64,000 bases of DNA, from contig OU015526.1 in NCBI GenBank assembly GCA_907165065.1, positions 72,415,223-72,479,222 on the forward strand, written 5' to 3'. This document shows, in pieces, positions 22,533 to 36,800 of this stretch (position 1 is the first letter of the stretch; each line of letters opens with the position of its first letter). Origin of the DNA: Caprimulgus europaeus (lineage: Eukaryota; Chordata; Aves; Caprimulgiformes; Caprimulgidae). The position numbers and the translations under genes were made by a program. Below the pieces are notes generated by a model, which ran no database searches, had not been told where the DNA came from, and was given only the letters and a program-made list of their open reading frames with translations.

Positions 22533-25500
22533 ACAAATACATGTATCAAGAGTTTGTTTCCACATGGTCAAGCAACCATTTCTGGGTCTGTCTTGAACCA
22601 AAGAAGCAGCTTGTATTTATTCAAATCCTATGTCATAGTGGATAAGGATGTTTAGTGACCCTTTAGCATTCAAATCCTGTGCAGATAACCACAGTCTGTT
22701 GGCTGTTGCATCAGATGAGGCTGGCAAACTATTTCAGTTAAATTCTCTATTGGTGAAGATCTCTATCACAACCTCTTCCCTTCTCCTTTTCAGGTTGTCT
22801 GCAAAAAAGTTAAAAATAAAAATGTAAAAAAAAAGTCTCTCATTTCTTTCTTGTAGATCTGTTCAAGGAAAGGAGACTACCATGAGTGCATACCATAAGA
22901 CATACTACAGGAACCACCCTTCAGGGTCTTCCTACGTGAAAAGACTGGGCATGCATATGGATACTCCCAGTCCTGACAAAGCCTGTGCAGCCCATAAATG
23001 TCATGTTTCTGTGTGGTTTCTGATACCCTGAGACTATTCTGATGCAAAGATGACAAAGAAATAGCACTGAGACAAGTGATTAGACTTCCTTAGCCTCATG
23101 CTGTGGTTTTTTTAATTCCAGAAAGAGACACCTGCTCAGATCTTTTGAATTATCTTATTACACAAAGGATGAGTGAAATACACTAATGCTGCGCTTTTTT
23201 TTTTTTAATTCTTATTGACCATGTCACATTAGCCTTAGTGTCTAACAAAAGACCCAGAAAATAATTTCCAGTAATTCTAACCTTATCTATGATAGACAAG
23301 AGGCACAAGAAAGCAGATTCCAAGGAAGTCAATAAAACAAAATGTTTCTTTCATTGCTTGAATGAGAAAGAAAGAAATATTAATTCTGTTATTTTAAATT
23401 CACTTCTGTTGCTCTCCTTGTTCACTGGAAATACTGAAATACTAGAAATATCCAGTAAACACATGTTCACAGCTCTGGCCCTACTATCAACAGTGATCAA
23501 AGCAGTGAAGAGTGCAAATGCATTACTGACTGACTCTTGGAAGACTTTAATCTTTTCTCATAAATCACTTCTCACCAGCTACATGATCATTCAGATTTCA
23601 GAATTAAATGCCTGTTTTCTGAAAGGTTCTGACTGATCTGAGTGGCTCACAAGTAGGACCATGAGTCTTAAATTGCAGTGGCCACATGCTGTCTTGTTTT
23701 TTATGCATATATTCAGGAAGATTAGATTGCCTGAAATGAACCATGACATTAGTTCATGAGGAATGGTTTCATTTTTTAAAAGAAACTCAGTACTGCAGAG
23801 AACTCTATTTTTTTTTTTCTAGCTTATAAGGTTTAAATAAAGGTGTATTGAAAATACATTTCAAAAATATTTAATAAATCCATACACTAAAACAAAATTA
23901 TTTAAAAGCTTGAAGTATATCGATTTCTCACTTGTTTACTCCATATAAAACAACGGATTGCATGCTATATATGCTGCTGGAAGTAGGTTCCCTAAAACAG
24001 AACACACTCAAAAACTGTAGTCTAACATACCTTGCCAATTTTGCCTGAAACTGTTTCCATAAAAAAAAAAATAAAGAAAATGGGGTATCATTGATTTCAA
24101 TGGATGCTGGCTCAGATGCAAAGACAGTATAAGCAAATAAAGCTTTAGGGAGTGGTTTTGATCACCCAGGGTTTGTTTTTGTTTGTGGGTTGGTTTTTTT
24201 TTAATTGTTGCCCACCTCTGTATTTCCTGATTTTGCTGAAATAAAGAACAGCTGTTCTCACAAGCTTACCAGTTCAAAGCTGTGAAGACAAAAGTTGCAT
24301 CCAAATATCCTTTTTCTTTAATAGCATAGTATATATTTAATCTCATTCAATGGAGAACAGAATAAGTCCAAAAAAGGAAGGCAGGGGATTTAGTCTCACA
24401 ATTCTGCTAGCTGTGGGAAAATGTATCTCCCTCCATATGTATCTACAGATGCACTCTGCTGGAATTTCTTGCTCCCCAATATGTGGCAAACAGAACAGAT
24501 ATTGTGGTGAAATGGTTCACACCATGAGGACAGTGCCCCAAAACAACTCCAGGGTCATTACAGTGACAAACTTGAGACAGTCTAAGCAGAGTTGGCATTT
24601 TTCCAGGACTAAAAGATACATGTGTACTCTTCACCACGTGTCAACCTTGCACTGAATGATTATACATATGCAGATCAGTTGTAGGCACAGTACAACTGAT
24701 GTGGACGTGCTTAGTGGAGATGTTCTGGTTTTCTGGATATTCAGCACTCCAAACAAATATCCTGAACCCTTGTTTTCTGCCTCAACAAAATCTTTTGCAA
24801 AATAAGTGGATACGGCCAGAGAACAAGAAAATCAGGGTAAAATTTGAGCTAGGCATGATCCCACACCAGTACATTGCTATAAAACCTGTCCAGAAAGTTG
24901 GTCAAGTGTTTTGCTACTTTAGACATACCACTTGTAGAAAGACCTCTACATGTTACAGTTCTCTGGAAAGATACAGTAGCTACCTCTCAGCTTTCCAACA
25001 ACATTAATCAGTAAAGGTACAATACTGCACCCACGCAGCTGCCATGTCTACAAGTGAAACGCCTCAGTTTGGATTGGACTGTGCAATGCAAATCTACCTG
25101 CAGCCTCTGTACTCTCCACTTATCTCAAGCGTTGTGACACTACAGTCACTGCTATAAATAAACTATACATATATCCTTAAAGTGGGATATAGTCTATAGC
25201 TGAGGAACAGGAGCTTTGCGTTAGATCCTCACTCCTTTTGTAAACTCAAGGAAACAAATTAGGCACTGTGCCTCGGTGCCTCTTGCTAAAGAGGCAGGCT
25301 GCTGTGCTTTTCAAACTGAAAGGCTGTGTATAGGTGGGGACAGACAATAGGTGTACTACACATGCACACTCAGGGATAGAAAGAGGTCTGTCTCTCTGAC
25401 ACAGCAGCAAACAAGGGAGCATGACTTCTAGGTCCAGCACTTCTTTCTTCCTTTCCCTGCTGTCACAGACAATGCAATGAGCCAGAGGTGACAGATATCA

Positions 25501-28500
25501 GATAAGTTGCTACTTAACTTGCAAGTCAAGTGCCACACATAACTAGTTGGCAGCATAGTTTCCTGTATTCATTAAGGGCCCATGCAGAATCCCAAATAAT
25601 AATTTACCCCACAAGAGTTTGCTCATTTAGTGCTTTGCCTGGCCCTTGTGCTCTTGTAAAATCCTCTTTGAGTAGGTAGCTATTAAATAATCTCCTGATG
25701 CCTGTAGCACCGGTCTTTTTTTCTTTTCATGTGACTACAAACAGAAATTCCTTATTCAAAAAAGGTTATTAAACTCAGCAGAGTTATTTTTAAAAAGATA
25801 GAAATGAACTGTGACTGCAATCTTAAGTGTGAGTCTTGCCTGGAAAGCTGTTCGACATACAAAAGGCAAGTGGAAAGTACAGATTCAAGTAAAGTCTGAC
25901 CATTTTCATATAAAGTCACCATGAAGCTGACAAGACAGTAATCTGCTACCTCATTTTGTTATGAATGGTTCTTTAATTTGGGGTTATTATTATTTTTATT
26001 AGGGCTTCATTTAAGCTGTGTACTCTCTTGACATGAATCTCCCTTTTCCAAACAAGGCATACATCTCAAATGTATTTAGACATTGCTTATGCTTTATGAT
26101 GGTGAGCTGCCTCCCTGATGTCAGAGTGACTCACATGAGTAACATGAAGGTTGATAAGTCTAAGCAGCACTAATTAAATCTTTATATCCATAGCAGTTCA
26201 CCTGTAAAACAGCAACATGGTTATGACATGAAAAGTCAGTAGCTAGCAAGCTATCAACACCATATACCTTCAAAGGCTACGATTTAACTTACCTGCTTGT
26301 TTTAAGTAGGATGATGATCTTAAAAATGTCACTGAGCCATTATCTTTCTCATTACTTTCTTTGTATAATGGCTGGACTGGACTGCCTGGTTGCACTATTT
26401 CCTTTTACACATGAAGCTTATTAAGTGCACTCCAAACCTGAAGTTTTAGTGCCATTCTCTATGCTAACAGTTGCCTGGTGCATAAATTGCCACAACAATC
26501 TGCCAGCTACTGTGATGACAGCACAATGCTTTGAAACATAGTCTCAGGCCTGTCAGAGTGATTATTATAGCACCAGTCACACTTGATTGAAAATAAAACA
26601 GGTGAGCTGTATTAAACCATCTTATTGGTAACCATCAAGAAATTAAATCAGCTAATTACTATTTCATTTTTTTCCCTAGTAATCTGCAATCCTTGGATGA
26701 ATGCTGTGTAAACCAGAAAGGTTTTTGTGGCCATCCTTTAGTAATTGACCTTTAGCTTTCCCCATTTCATTTGCCCTAAGTGTTAATTGACAGTAGTATA
26801 TTATCCTTTTAGAAAAAAAGTCTGTGCCCGCCAACATCTTACAGCACCAAAGCCCTGTTAAATCATAGTGCAGCACAGCTGGAAATGAGTCTCCAGAAGA
26901 GATGGAAGGGGGGGGAGGGGAAGGAAGCAGATCCATCATTGAAAGATCTCTACTGCCATCTAGAGAGATTCTGCACCAGCCAATTTTGTGAAAGGGATGA
27001 TCAGGATGTTAGTCAAATTATTTCCATTCTGATGCTGGTTTGGGGGAAAGTAGGGACTCCGTTCAGGTTCACTGCATCTATACATTTTTTTAAACCAACT
27101 TTTTAGTAATTTGCACTAAAAATAACATATCCTGGAACATAATCTTCCATAAATTCTAAGGAACTCACAAGAGATAGGCTCTCCTACAATGAGGTATGAT
27201 ACCTGTAGTTTTGTTTCAAAGAAGCTCCTTTGAAGAGGTAGGTGCTCTATCTTTGCAGAAGGATGTTTCAGTCACAACCAATTTACATTTTGACAGACAT
27301 GCTATGCTCCCAGCAGCTGCTTTTATGATATTGCTTGTCAGTTAGAAAGAAAGAATGTCCTATTTCAGGCTATGATTTTTCTCTTTTTCAAAAATATAAG
27401 ATTGTCTTTTCTGAGTGTTTTATATGCAGCAGCCTCACAGAGATCAAGTCAGACAGAGAGCAGAAGGCACCCATGAAATGTGTTACTAGTAGCAGTCTAC
27501 TTTAATTTCAGCAATTTAATTTATCTACCTCTGTCCAAAGAGCAACTGAACTCCATTTAGTGTACTCAGCTGCTATGAAAACTGGAGAAGCGTTCCTCAC
27601 CACCAGCACCTAATCCGGTTACATTCTCAAAACAGCCGACACATGGGTACATGGCTAACTGCATCTGGAACAAAATAAATTAACTTTTAGCTTAGGGTAC
27701 ATCCAGCAAGAAATGAAACTGCATCACTAATACACTTCAAAAGGGAGAGTCTACTATTACTGCTGTTACACAAAAACACTCCTTGTGAATTGTGGTTCTT
27801 TTGGTCTCCATAACTGTTGCATATTTGTTAATTAAAGAGAAATGTAGGACTTGTAACAGCTAATAGGAACTCACTACTATCTACTGACTCCCTGAAAATT
27901 TCAAAACCAAAACATGTTTGAAGACTAAGGACTGCTAGTATGAATCTGATATTATTTAAAATACTGTCTGAATGTTTTTCATATTACAGTACAATTTGTA
28001 TTTGTTTCCTTTGTGAAATATTATTGGGCTGAAATATCTTTACATCAACAAAATTAGTAAATTATTTTGTGGCTATGTCCTTTACCTAGCCAGTGAGGTG
28101 CTCTGTGATAGTGCAAGGTATATGACTACTATGGCAGCAGTGGTGAATTAACACTACACAGAAAAAGATGACAGTGGAATTCTGCAGCTAAGAATATGTA
28201 AAACATGCTGCATTATACAATTATGAAGTGCAGTATTGGAATTATTTATGCTTTTTATTCCTGACTAGGAGTGGCACCTCAAAACAGGATTATCAGGAAA
28301 TTATACCCAGAAAAATGTTCTTTATTTTCACTGAAATACAGTGCAATCAGAAACATTTGATTCTACACTGCCCTGCACTCCCTGATATTTATCCTGACCA
28401 GATGCTAAATCAGACCACTCTGAACACTGCTCAATTCAGGGAAAGAACAGTAGGCATTAGAACAGTTATTGTGAAAGGACAAAGATTTAAACATGGCTAG

Positions 28501-30189
28501 ACTAGGGTCTTTGCTGTTATCCTGCTTCTTACTTTGTCCAGAGATCTTGAAGATAGTCCTGAAGTAATGACAAAGCAGAAGAGCTCACCTTATAACAATT
28601 AAGCATTAAAACTGAATTGGGTAAAAGTCAAAAGCCAGACAGTTGTAGACATAGTACTGCTTCTGGAGAAGCAGCAGTGTAGACTTCTTCTTTTTAAGGC
28701 AAATAAATTCAGCCCATTATGCCTGCAACATGCAGACTAGCCCTTCATCCACTGTATTTTATACCAGAAGTTGTTTTAGGCACTATTGCCAATAGATAGT
28801 CCTGTTAATGTCAGACACAAGTACATGAACTAGAAATAGAAGGAGAGATAACATTCGTATTGTGGAAATGAAAGAATAGCATCTCTTTTGTGTCTGGAAT
28901 TTATTGTGGAGTCAAAGGGCACTGCAGAAATCCTGTTTCGTTTGTACATGCCACTGGATATAACAGGATGGGCATCATAAAGATACGAATCTCAGCTTTT
29001 TTTGAAGGTTCGCCTAAAATGTAGGGATACAAATAAAACTCCTTTAAAATCGCTTACTTACAGTGTGACTGTAATCAATTTACTTCACATCTTGATGGTT
29101 CCCTCTCCTCGCTTCCAGACTTTGTCTTGTTTATTGAAACTCTCTTTCTAAGGGTAGACTGTCCCTCACTATTATTATTTTTGTGAAATGACTGTTACAA
29201 TGAAATCAAGTGCCCACTCTAAAAGTAACTGTCATGTCAGGGTTCAGTCCTTGTTCAAAATGAAATTCTGAATTCATATTCATTCATATTAGCTGGGTTT
29301 GTGTATTTTAGCAAAAATAAAGGCGCACACAGATTTCTCTCCTTCTTTCAGCAAATTTCTCATAGGTTCATTGACTAATGAATTGCATTCCAGATAAGAG
29401 GTTCATGCATAGGCTTCTCACTAAATACCATTTAAAACATGATATAGCTGGTACTGCTGCAATGTAATCTTTTATGACTTTGTAAGACATGTTTATTTTT
29501 ATAATGATTTTAAATATTTTAGTGAATAGCAGCTTGGGTCTGCTCTGGAGGAAGCAAAAGCAGCAGTTTGATGTTATTGGTTTAGTTTCTTCAGTGACCA
29601 ATGCAAGAAGTTACAACAGTGTATTACTCATTTAGAGTTAACAGTTGCCCTTCTTGCACAAATATCAGGGACTTGCCTTTTTGATCATATTGAGTTTGAT
29701 CATGATGGAAGATCATCATGTGTGCATGTAACCCTGATACTTGATATCAAAGTCACAAAAACATATTAAGGGATAGCAAATATAATCATCACAGGACATT
29801 AATGTCATTCATCACTTAAGCAGCCTGATCCAGATGCTAATCAAGTATAAATCACCATAACACCATTGAGACTAGTCAAGCTTTACCAATTTTCACCAGT
29901 TAAAAGAATTTCCTGTCATGTAATGATATACAGAGGAGCCTCATAGCACAGAGAGAAGAATGAGCAAAGAGGTAGCAGATATGAGTGCTTTAGAGCTCTT
30001 CTGTTCTTTGCTAGTAACCTCTAGGGTTAATCTCTCTAAATTAGTTTGCTTTTTAAAGAGCTTACACAACTTTTTGGTCAGCCTTTTATAGACCTGACTG
30101 GAAGCAGTGTTCAACTTTCAATGAAGAACGCTGCAAGAAGTTTTGCAAATTGTTGCATATTCACTTTAGTACATGAGATACAGGAGATG
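22533..30189. other. AT-rich unique DNA, no gene seen
   Basis: No exon, RNA gene or transposon signature recognised. The open frames (longest 115 codons near 23289) lack domains. T and A runs lie near 23199-23208, 23810-23819 and 24061-24071. The part at about 25970-26660 has balanced composition, few homopolymers and many regulatory-like words (TGACTCAC, TAATTAAA, TGATTGA), and is noted as a possible conserved non-coding element. Confidence 0.5.
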
Positions 30190-30480
30190 AGCTACTTGAA
30201 TGGATAAAAACTAGCTAGCATGCTAAAGCCAGAAGGTACTTATGACCAGAAGCAGTTCCAAACAGTTGACTTATGGAATACTGTAATATTGGTATTGATT
30301 TTTTTTAACTTTATAAACCTGAAAGGAGGGAAATGTAGTAAAGTGGTGATACAAAAATGGGTATTGGCAAATACACAGTAGGCAAGCTATAAAACTCACA
30401 GGAACCTGCCTAGACTAGAATCATGGGCAGATAAGTGGCTTAAGCAACTCAATTTGGGCAAAGGTAAGATAATGAATATA
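30190..30480 (+). mobile_element. Ancient, highly decayed CR1-like RT fragment
   Basis: Two adjacent pieces keep the order of the CR1 RT palm. About 30195-30260 resembles the segment encoding a WIKNWL..R-Q-V motif that sits before the GVPQGS box. About 30338-30475 resembles the segment from the DTK residues of the FADDTK box through LDxLxSWADKW to a GKxK segment. The match is visible in the nucleotide wording (GATACAAAAATGGG, GACTAGAATCATGGGCAGATAAGTGG), not as an open frame, because indels and stops are abundant. The GVPQGS box between the pieces is not recognisable. It is much older than the other CR1 copies. Chance similarity is possible but unlikely given the conserved order. Confidence 0.55.
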
Positions 30481-30799
30481 CATACAAAATAAAAAGAAAA
30501 GCGGACTCTATCTTCAGTGGGCAGAGAGGTGACTGCTGAAAAGGTTTGCATTTTAACATTCCAGTGCAGGATATGGTATGCTGTAAGCTTAGGTTTCTCT
30601 AAAAAAGCTCTCCCTTTCTGACACCCCCTTTTTACCCGCCCACCCCACCCCGTAAATGCTGCTGAATGGTAAAAGGCACTAGTTAGAAAAGAGAATTGAG
30701 AAGAATTTGTGAAATTATTAAACTTCTGGCCAACCAACTCTTTTTTTGTATAAAAAAGGTCAAAAACAAAGTTTAAACACATAGAAATTGAAGGAGAGT
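30481..30799. other. AT-rich unique DNA, no gene seen
   Basis: A C-rich patch near 30625-30652 and an otherwise featureless stretch. A 128-codon minus-strand frame here has no recognisable domain and overlaps the CR1 relic. Confidence 0.45.
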
Positions 30800-30845
30800 C
30801 TATTCTATATATTCTATATATACCTATTCTATATTCTATTCTAAT
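30800..30845 (+). repeat. Imperfect ATTCTAT-type tandem repeat
   Basis: ATTCTAT recurs several times with TATA-rich spacers. The unit resembles the CR1 terminal octamer ATTCTATG, and the tract lies about 320 bp beyond the old CR1 relic on the same strand. It may be the decayed end of that element, or an unrelated AT microsatellite. Confidence 0.6.
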
Positions 30846-33800
30846 ATCAGGCTAGATTAGGTATTATGAAAGTGACATTTACAATATATATCTCTCTGGT
30901 TAATAAAATGAAAGAGAATTGGGAAAGTAGGATGTGAAAAAGGTCACAACAAGAAATATATATAGGCTAATACAAAATACTTATTTAGGATGTCTGAGAA
31001 ACAGGGTATACATTTTGAAAGAAGTGAAGAAGATTAACCACATCACTCTTACCATCTTTACAGAAGCATAAATCCCAGGACGTTGTTGTGAATATCATAA
31101 ACATAATGTTAAAAAGAAAAAGGAAAAATAGAAATTAAACCCTGACATTTGAGACAGGATTTACTAAGGAATACAAAATCCCAGAGCTGTAAGGATTATC
31201 CAGGCAATTTTTGTAGTGTTGAAAGCTCACAAACTCTGGTAACACCACTTCGACCCCAAACATTCTGTGCTATGCCAGTAATAGTGAGAAACCATTATTT
31301 TTTAATATTTTACTCATCAACAGCACATTTTTAGCTGACACAACACTGATCTCTGCCTAGCTTTCCCTTATGATTTTGGATTAAATACTGTTCTGAGGAG
31401 ATGGTAGGGAAGGATAAGAAATGAAGATAGGAAAATGTCACAAAGCCAATGCAAAAGTAGTGAGAGTTGGAACATCCCTTTCCTTCACAATATTCCCTCA
31501 AGCAGGATACTTACCTGCACTGTGCAATTTAAATCTGGATCCCACTCCAGGCTTGACAGGGAGGGAAGTTTTGGGTCCTCCTCTCCCACTCTGCAGGAAG
31601 CTATCCTAAATGCCCTATTGCCTGGTGCTCTCTGATGAATTTCTGTTGGCCTTTTCTATGGGAATATTTCCACTTTGCATATAATACCTGAATCCTTGTT
31701 GAGCCGGAACCAAGACCTCAAGTATTTTGTCTGTACTGTAACACACCACAAGAGAAAAAACAGTGACTTCCATGCCACTATATTGAAACAGGCACTTCAT
31801 AAGACCAAGATAAATCTTCCTCCTCATCTTTCTCCTCTGAATGGAATTCAATTCAGAATTGTTAAAAAGGCAAAAAAAAAACCTCCCAGAATTTCCCAAG
31901 AGCAAGAAAGGCAACATTTCTATGGTCAGCATAACAGTTCTCTACTTAAAACAAGTAGTTACAGCAGAGAGCATCCAAAAAATGTAAAAAGTACCCAAAT
32001 ATGTTCTCTCTGTCATTCATGCTCTTGTCACTGGAAGAAGCAGCATACGAGACTAGATCCTGAAAATTCACCAATGCAATGGAACCTACTTTTAATAAAT
32101 ATTAAATTACTAATAACAAATAAAATACTCCAATAATTTCTAAACAGGGAAATATTTGGGGAAGAAAGAGATAATGAAGGCTTAGGTCTGCTCTGCAGTT
32201 ATTTTGGGCAAAAGAATATCATTTTGTCTTTCTGCAACTCCTAGGTTGATAGACACACTTCGCATGAAAAATCAGGCTATGTTTTAACTTCCAACAATGC
32301 GAAGTTTATGTGGACCAAAGAGACTGTATGAAGTCCTTAATAATATATAACTCTAAAGTCTAATACCCAAATACTAGCAGTATATTTTTGTTATTTTGTT
32401 TTCCCAGGCTATTATAGTCAAATTGATCCTACAGTCCATGTTGCTCTTGTAAAATTTTCACTATTACCTGGCTGGCCATGAACCCGACCGATTCAACCAG
32501 TGAAACTTGGCCAGCAATGCTATTGATGAAACAGGAATGGACAACTAACAGAAGAAAAACCACCAGCCAATTTAATTCCGTGATTTTCACTGAGACAGTT
32601 AAATAAGTTACCATCCTTCATGCTCCTTTTACTTTTGTGTACGTAGTGTATCAACCTGTGTAGTACATTCCAATCCTCTCATTTAATCTATGAGAGGTGA
32701 CACGTATTACTTCCCCATATTGAAGAGGCCAAATGTGGAAAATACTGCAAGGTATGTGCTTCAGGTGACATATAGATGTTTCACACAATTATGAAATATT
32801 TCTACTTAGGAATTACTCAGATTATTACATCTCTCATTTGTTTCACAGAACAACAAGGGGTAAAAGTAGGCACTAAACACATAAGCAGACTGAATACTAA
32901 TTGCCTGAAATCAAAGTAAAATAAAAAGCAACTCTCATAGCTGTAAAACAGATTCCTGTAGGAGACAACATAGTAAGAAGGCTTCAAGGAGGGAACCTGA
33001 TCTTTATTTAATAGACTGGCAGCTACAAAAGAGAACTCCAGCACATTTGCAAATATGGCTGTAGCTAATGAGTGCATATGCAGCTCAGAAGGGTTATAGA
33101 TCTCCGCATAAAGCTCTGACCTAAAGCGAACATTAAATTTAGGATCAAATTATATGGGGGAAATATTGTGTAAATAATATATAAGAATTTTAATTGACAT
33201 TTCTGTGGCAACAGGACTATTAGCATTACGGGTGATTACCTGTTTTTAAATCACTCTTTGTGTTATAGTTGTGCATTATGTACACTACCCAGTCTCGATA
33301 CGCTAGAACATTCTAATGACTAATTCTGCAATAGTACTTGTAGTCACACAAGCAGTCTATTTTCTTCAGTGGAATCATACCGGTAAAAGCAAGTTAGCAG
33401 TGAATATGTATTAATATCCTGTGCTCAGCCATAGCTTCCAGTATCCCCTGAATTCCAATATGGTTCCACTTGTCAGGAAAAGTCACACCCTTATAAAGGT
33501 CTACGCTGTTGTATTGGAAGATGTTCTTATGGTGAGTATTATGTATGCATCAAAAGAAGTAGCAAGAGAAGCATTTATGGAAATATATAAATAATAAACA
33601 AAAGCACAAATAAAATGAACAGTGCAAGCCTCTTTGAGGACTCCTAGCCCCGTGAATACAATGAGTCAGAAAGGATATTTTTCAGTAAAATAAGGTTAAC
33701 TGTCATTAATATAGCTGGTTTTATCCAAAGAGTTTAAAAGTACCCTGACCCTATATGTTGATTTACTATTAATGGATCAATTTTGCCCAATGCCCCAATA

Positions 33801-36800
33801 AGTCTACAGATAACTAAATCTGTGAGTAGCTCCAACTGCTAAGAAAACAACCCACATGCCTGCAGTTGTGCATGTGCTGAAATGTTTGTGAGAGTTGGGC
33901 CTAAATTACAGATTACATTCCTTATGCCTCTATGATCAAGCATAACATCTGTTTTAGCGTCATACATCAACACAACACAGCCACTGGGGCGAGAGAGTGT
34001 CTGACCTCACAATGCCCCATGGAGAATCACAGGTAATCTGATTAAAATTACTTAGACTGAATGAGTCTTAAATTATGAAGCTGATAAATTATAAATGGCA
34101 AGGGGACAGACTACTTAGCAAATTCTATATACTTACTCTCAGTTTCACATAACCATGGTTTGGGGGGTAAAGTTTGAACTGCAGTATAAGGCAGAAGGCA
34201 GAGGGGTAAACTTCCTGGCAGACCCTTTGTAAAGAGGGGAGAGAAGGAAACAAAACGGTTGGAATAATCAAGATAAAAGCATTTATTGTAGCAACACTAT
34301 TTATCGCATTAAAAGTAAAACGATGCTTTTGTAATCTGACCACCTGTAGACTACCAGCAAATGACCGGAGTGCCATCTGCTGGCACCACCCTATAATGGA
34401 AGCATGGCAACTATTTTTGGAAGTTTTTGTAAGAAACTTGGTACCGTGCCAAAACTACAACGGCTTGCACTGCCAAGGCACGTACTGCCTACAATAACTA
34501 TATTAAATGCATCAAGAAATACAGAGATTATAATGGTTTCGGACATGTACTGCAAGGTCTAACAGGGACCAACGTAAGTTTACAAAGAAAACTGAAAGCA
34601 AAAGGAAACTGCAGAAACAGAGCAAATCTTTGCTTGCCCCTGCAAACCTGGAAGCAAGTTCTACCCCAGATAGTACACAAATTCAATAGTAGATTAAATT
34701 CCAGCAAAACAGAAAAGTTATATGTTAATTTAAAGGTACTGTAAATTCATAAGTTATTTTGATTCAAAAAAGTTTCATACCAAGAAAATCAATGCTGCAT
34801 CCATTTTCTTCTAATTTTCTCTATGGTCTTCCCTAAACTATAAAAAAAAATATGGCTAAAATTAAGCTGCCTAATTGTTCTATTACCTTCTCATTCTCAT
34901 TATGTACTAAAATATCCATTCAGCATTCTTTTCCTCTACTAATGTACCAGAAACTCATCTGCTCAATGAGATTTATTGCTTGCTTTTTTCCTGTGTTCAC
35001 AAGAGATTGTTGTGCATTTTGCAGTTGGTCTTTATTATCTAGTAATGATGCCTTGCAAATTAAATTAGTTTTTAATGGTACAGTTAAATTCTAATTTATG
35101 TTTTGGAGCTTTGTTCCATTCATTTACTTGTAACGTAATCACTTTCTCACTATTACATTACATAGGAAGAACAAAAGAATAGTGATTCCTCTCCCACATA
35201 CTCAGTTGTTTTGCAGTTAATAAATATTATTGCTAATTGCATTTCCCTGAGAAACTTCTTAAACTACTGTAGTTTTATCTGAAGGTAGGGGGCAGATTGA
35301 ATCAAACTATGTGGTTGTTTGGGATTCAGAACCTTGAAGGAGTCACACAGAACACATGCTGCAACTCACTGGGGTCTAACTGTACTCATTACTCATGCAT
35401 GCATATTCTTTGGAGGTGTGACGCATTACTGCCTCACAAATTTTTGGCAACAGCTATGCATGAAAACAGGGCAGTAAAGAAAAGGAAACAACTCTTTAAC
35501 TCCACTTTTCCAGCTGTGAAATCTGGCCCCCAACCAGTCTGTTACTAGCAAAACCTTCATAAGAGCTGTTTTGGAAGACTGAAATGAGAATTATGGAGGG
35601 ACTGTACCTCCAGGTCTGCCATTGAGTTATTTTTCCTCCCTATATCACATCAACTCATATTTGGCTTCCTAAATCTTTGCTTTTGTGCTTATGGTTTCTT
35701 ACAGGCACACCACCTGTTCAGCAGGAGGTTGAAGGAAAAGAAGGAAAGTTCTTATTCAGTACCTCATGTAAGATGTAGTTAGTCAATGTGTTTGAAGAGC
35801 ACTTATTTAATCGAGGAATTAACTCAGCCCTGCAATGTAATTTGAGAAAGGCATTTTATTGGGTGAGGAAACAAAAGCACTGAGGCTAAATAACTTCCAA
35901 AAAGCTTATACACCTGGTAAGAAATAGAGCCTGCAATTCCAACATACTAGTTTTGAGTCAATAAGGTTGATTTTGTCCACAAAATTTCATTTAAAAGTTA
36001 TCCTTGCAGTCACATGTGTTTTTAAAGGTCTTAATCTCTGCCTTTTCGTAACCTGCTTTCCAAATTTAAATAAACAAATGTAAACTGGTTTTAGTTTAGT
36101 AATTTAAAACAGCACACGCAAGTATATGCAAAACTAAAAATTCTGTCTTCTCTAATCTGTGTGCCACAGCACTGTAAACTGTTCAGGCCTGAAGAGCAAA
36201 CATGTTCCAGATGCTAGAAAAGGTCATAAAAAAGGGCTTCACAGGTCTGTTTCCTGCTAAGGTGACAACTTCCCAAATAACCCAACAAAAGACAGATCCC
36301 TTTTTAGTACTCCACTTTCTAGTCTGCAACCTGGTTACAGCAGCCTTTACCCTTCAGTCTATTCAGAAAGATAGCTCTTTTTTTTTTTACAAACTGATGA
36401 TTACATTCATTTGAGTAAAATGAAAAAAGCTACAGACATTCAAATTAGTGCTACCATAAAATTGGAACCAGTCATGTATAAATGATATTGCTTAACTAGA
36501 AAAAGAATAGAAAATTCCTGGATTGGTGTATATGGTATAGTTTAATTTCAGCTTCAATGGCTTCTGACATGTCATTTCTAGAAGTGAGCCTGGCGAGTCC
36601 ATCACACTGGATTTATCCTCTGCAGTCTGCTGCTTCTCAGAAACAAATAAAAGATGTTTCTAAATGTTTGTGATATAGGAAGAGGTCCTAAAATTAAATA
36701 TAGACCTATATTCAGTCTACGGACACCTGCATTATACATGTACACTCTTTCCTGATACTACAAACCTTCAAAGAACAGCTTTGGTAATTTATGGTTCATA

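Noticed and set aside
31675-32136. 153-codon plus-strand open frame overlapping a 105-codon minus-strand frame
   Set aside because: No recognisable domain, Lys/His/Ser-biased, and overlapping frames on both strands point to chance absence of stops.
32250-32306. 9-bp inverted repeat ACTTCGCAT/ATGCGAAGT with about 40-nt spacing
   Set aside because: Arms of nine bases at this spacing are expected by chance in 64 kb, and no element ends or duplications flank them.
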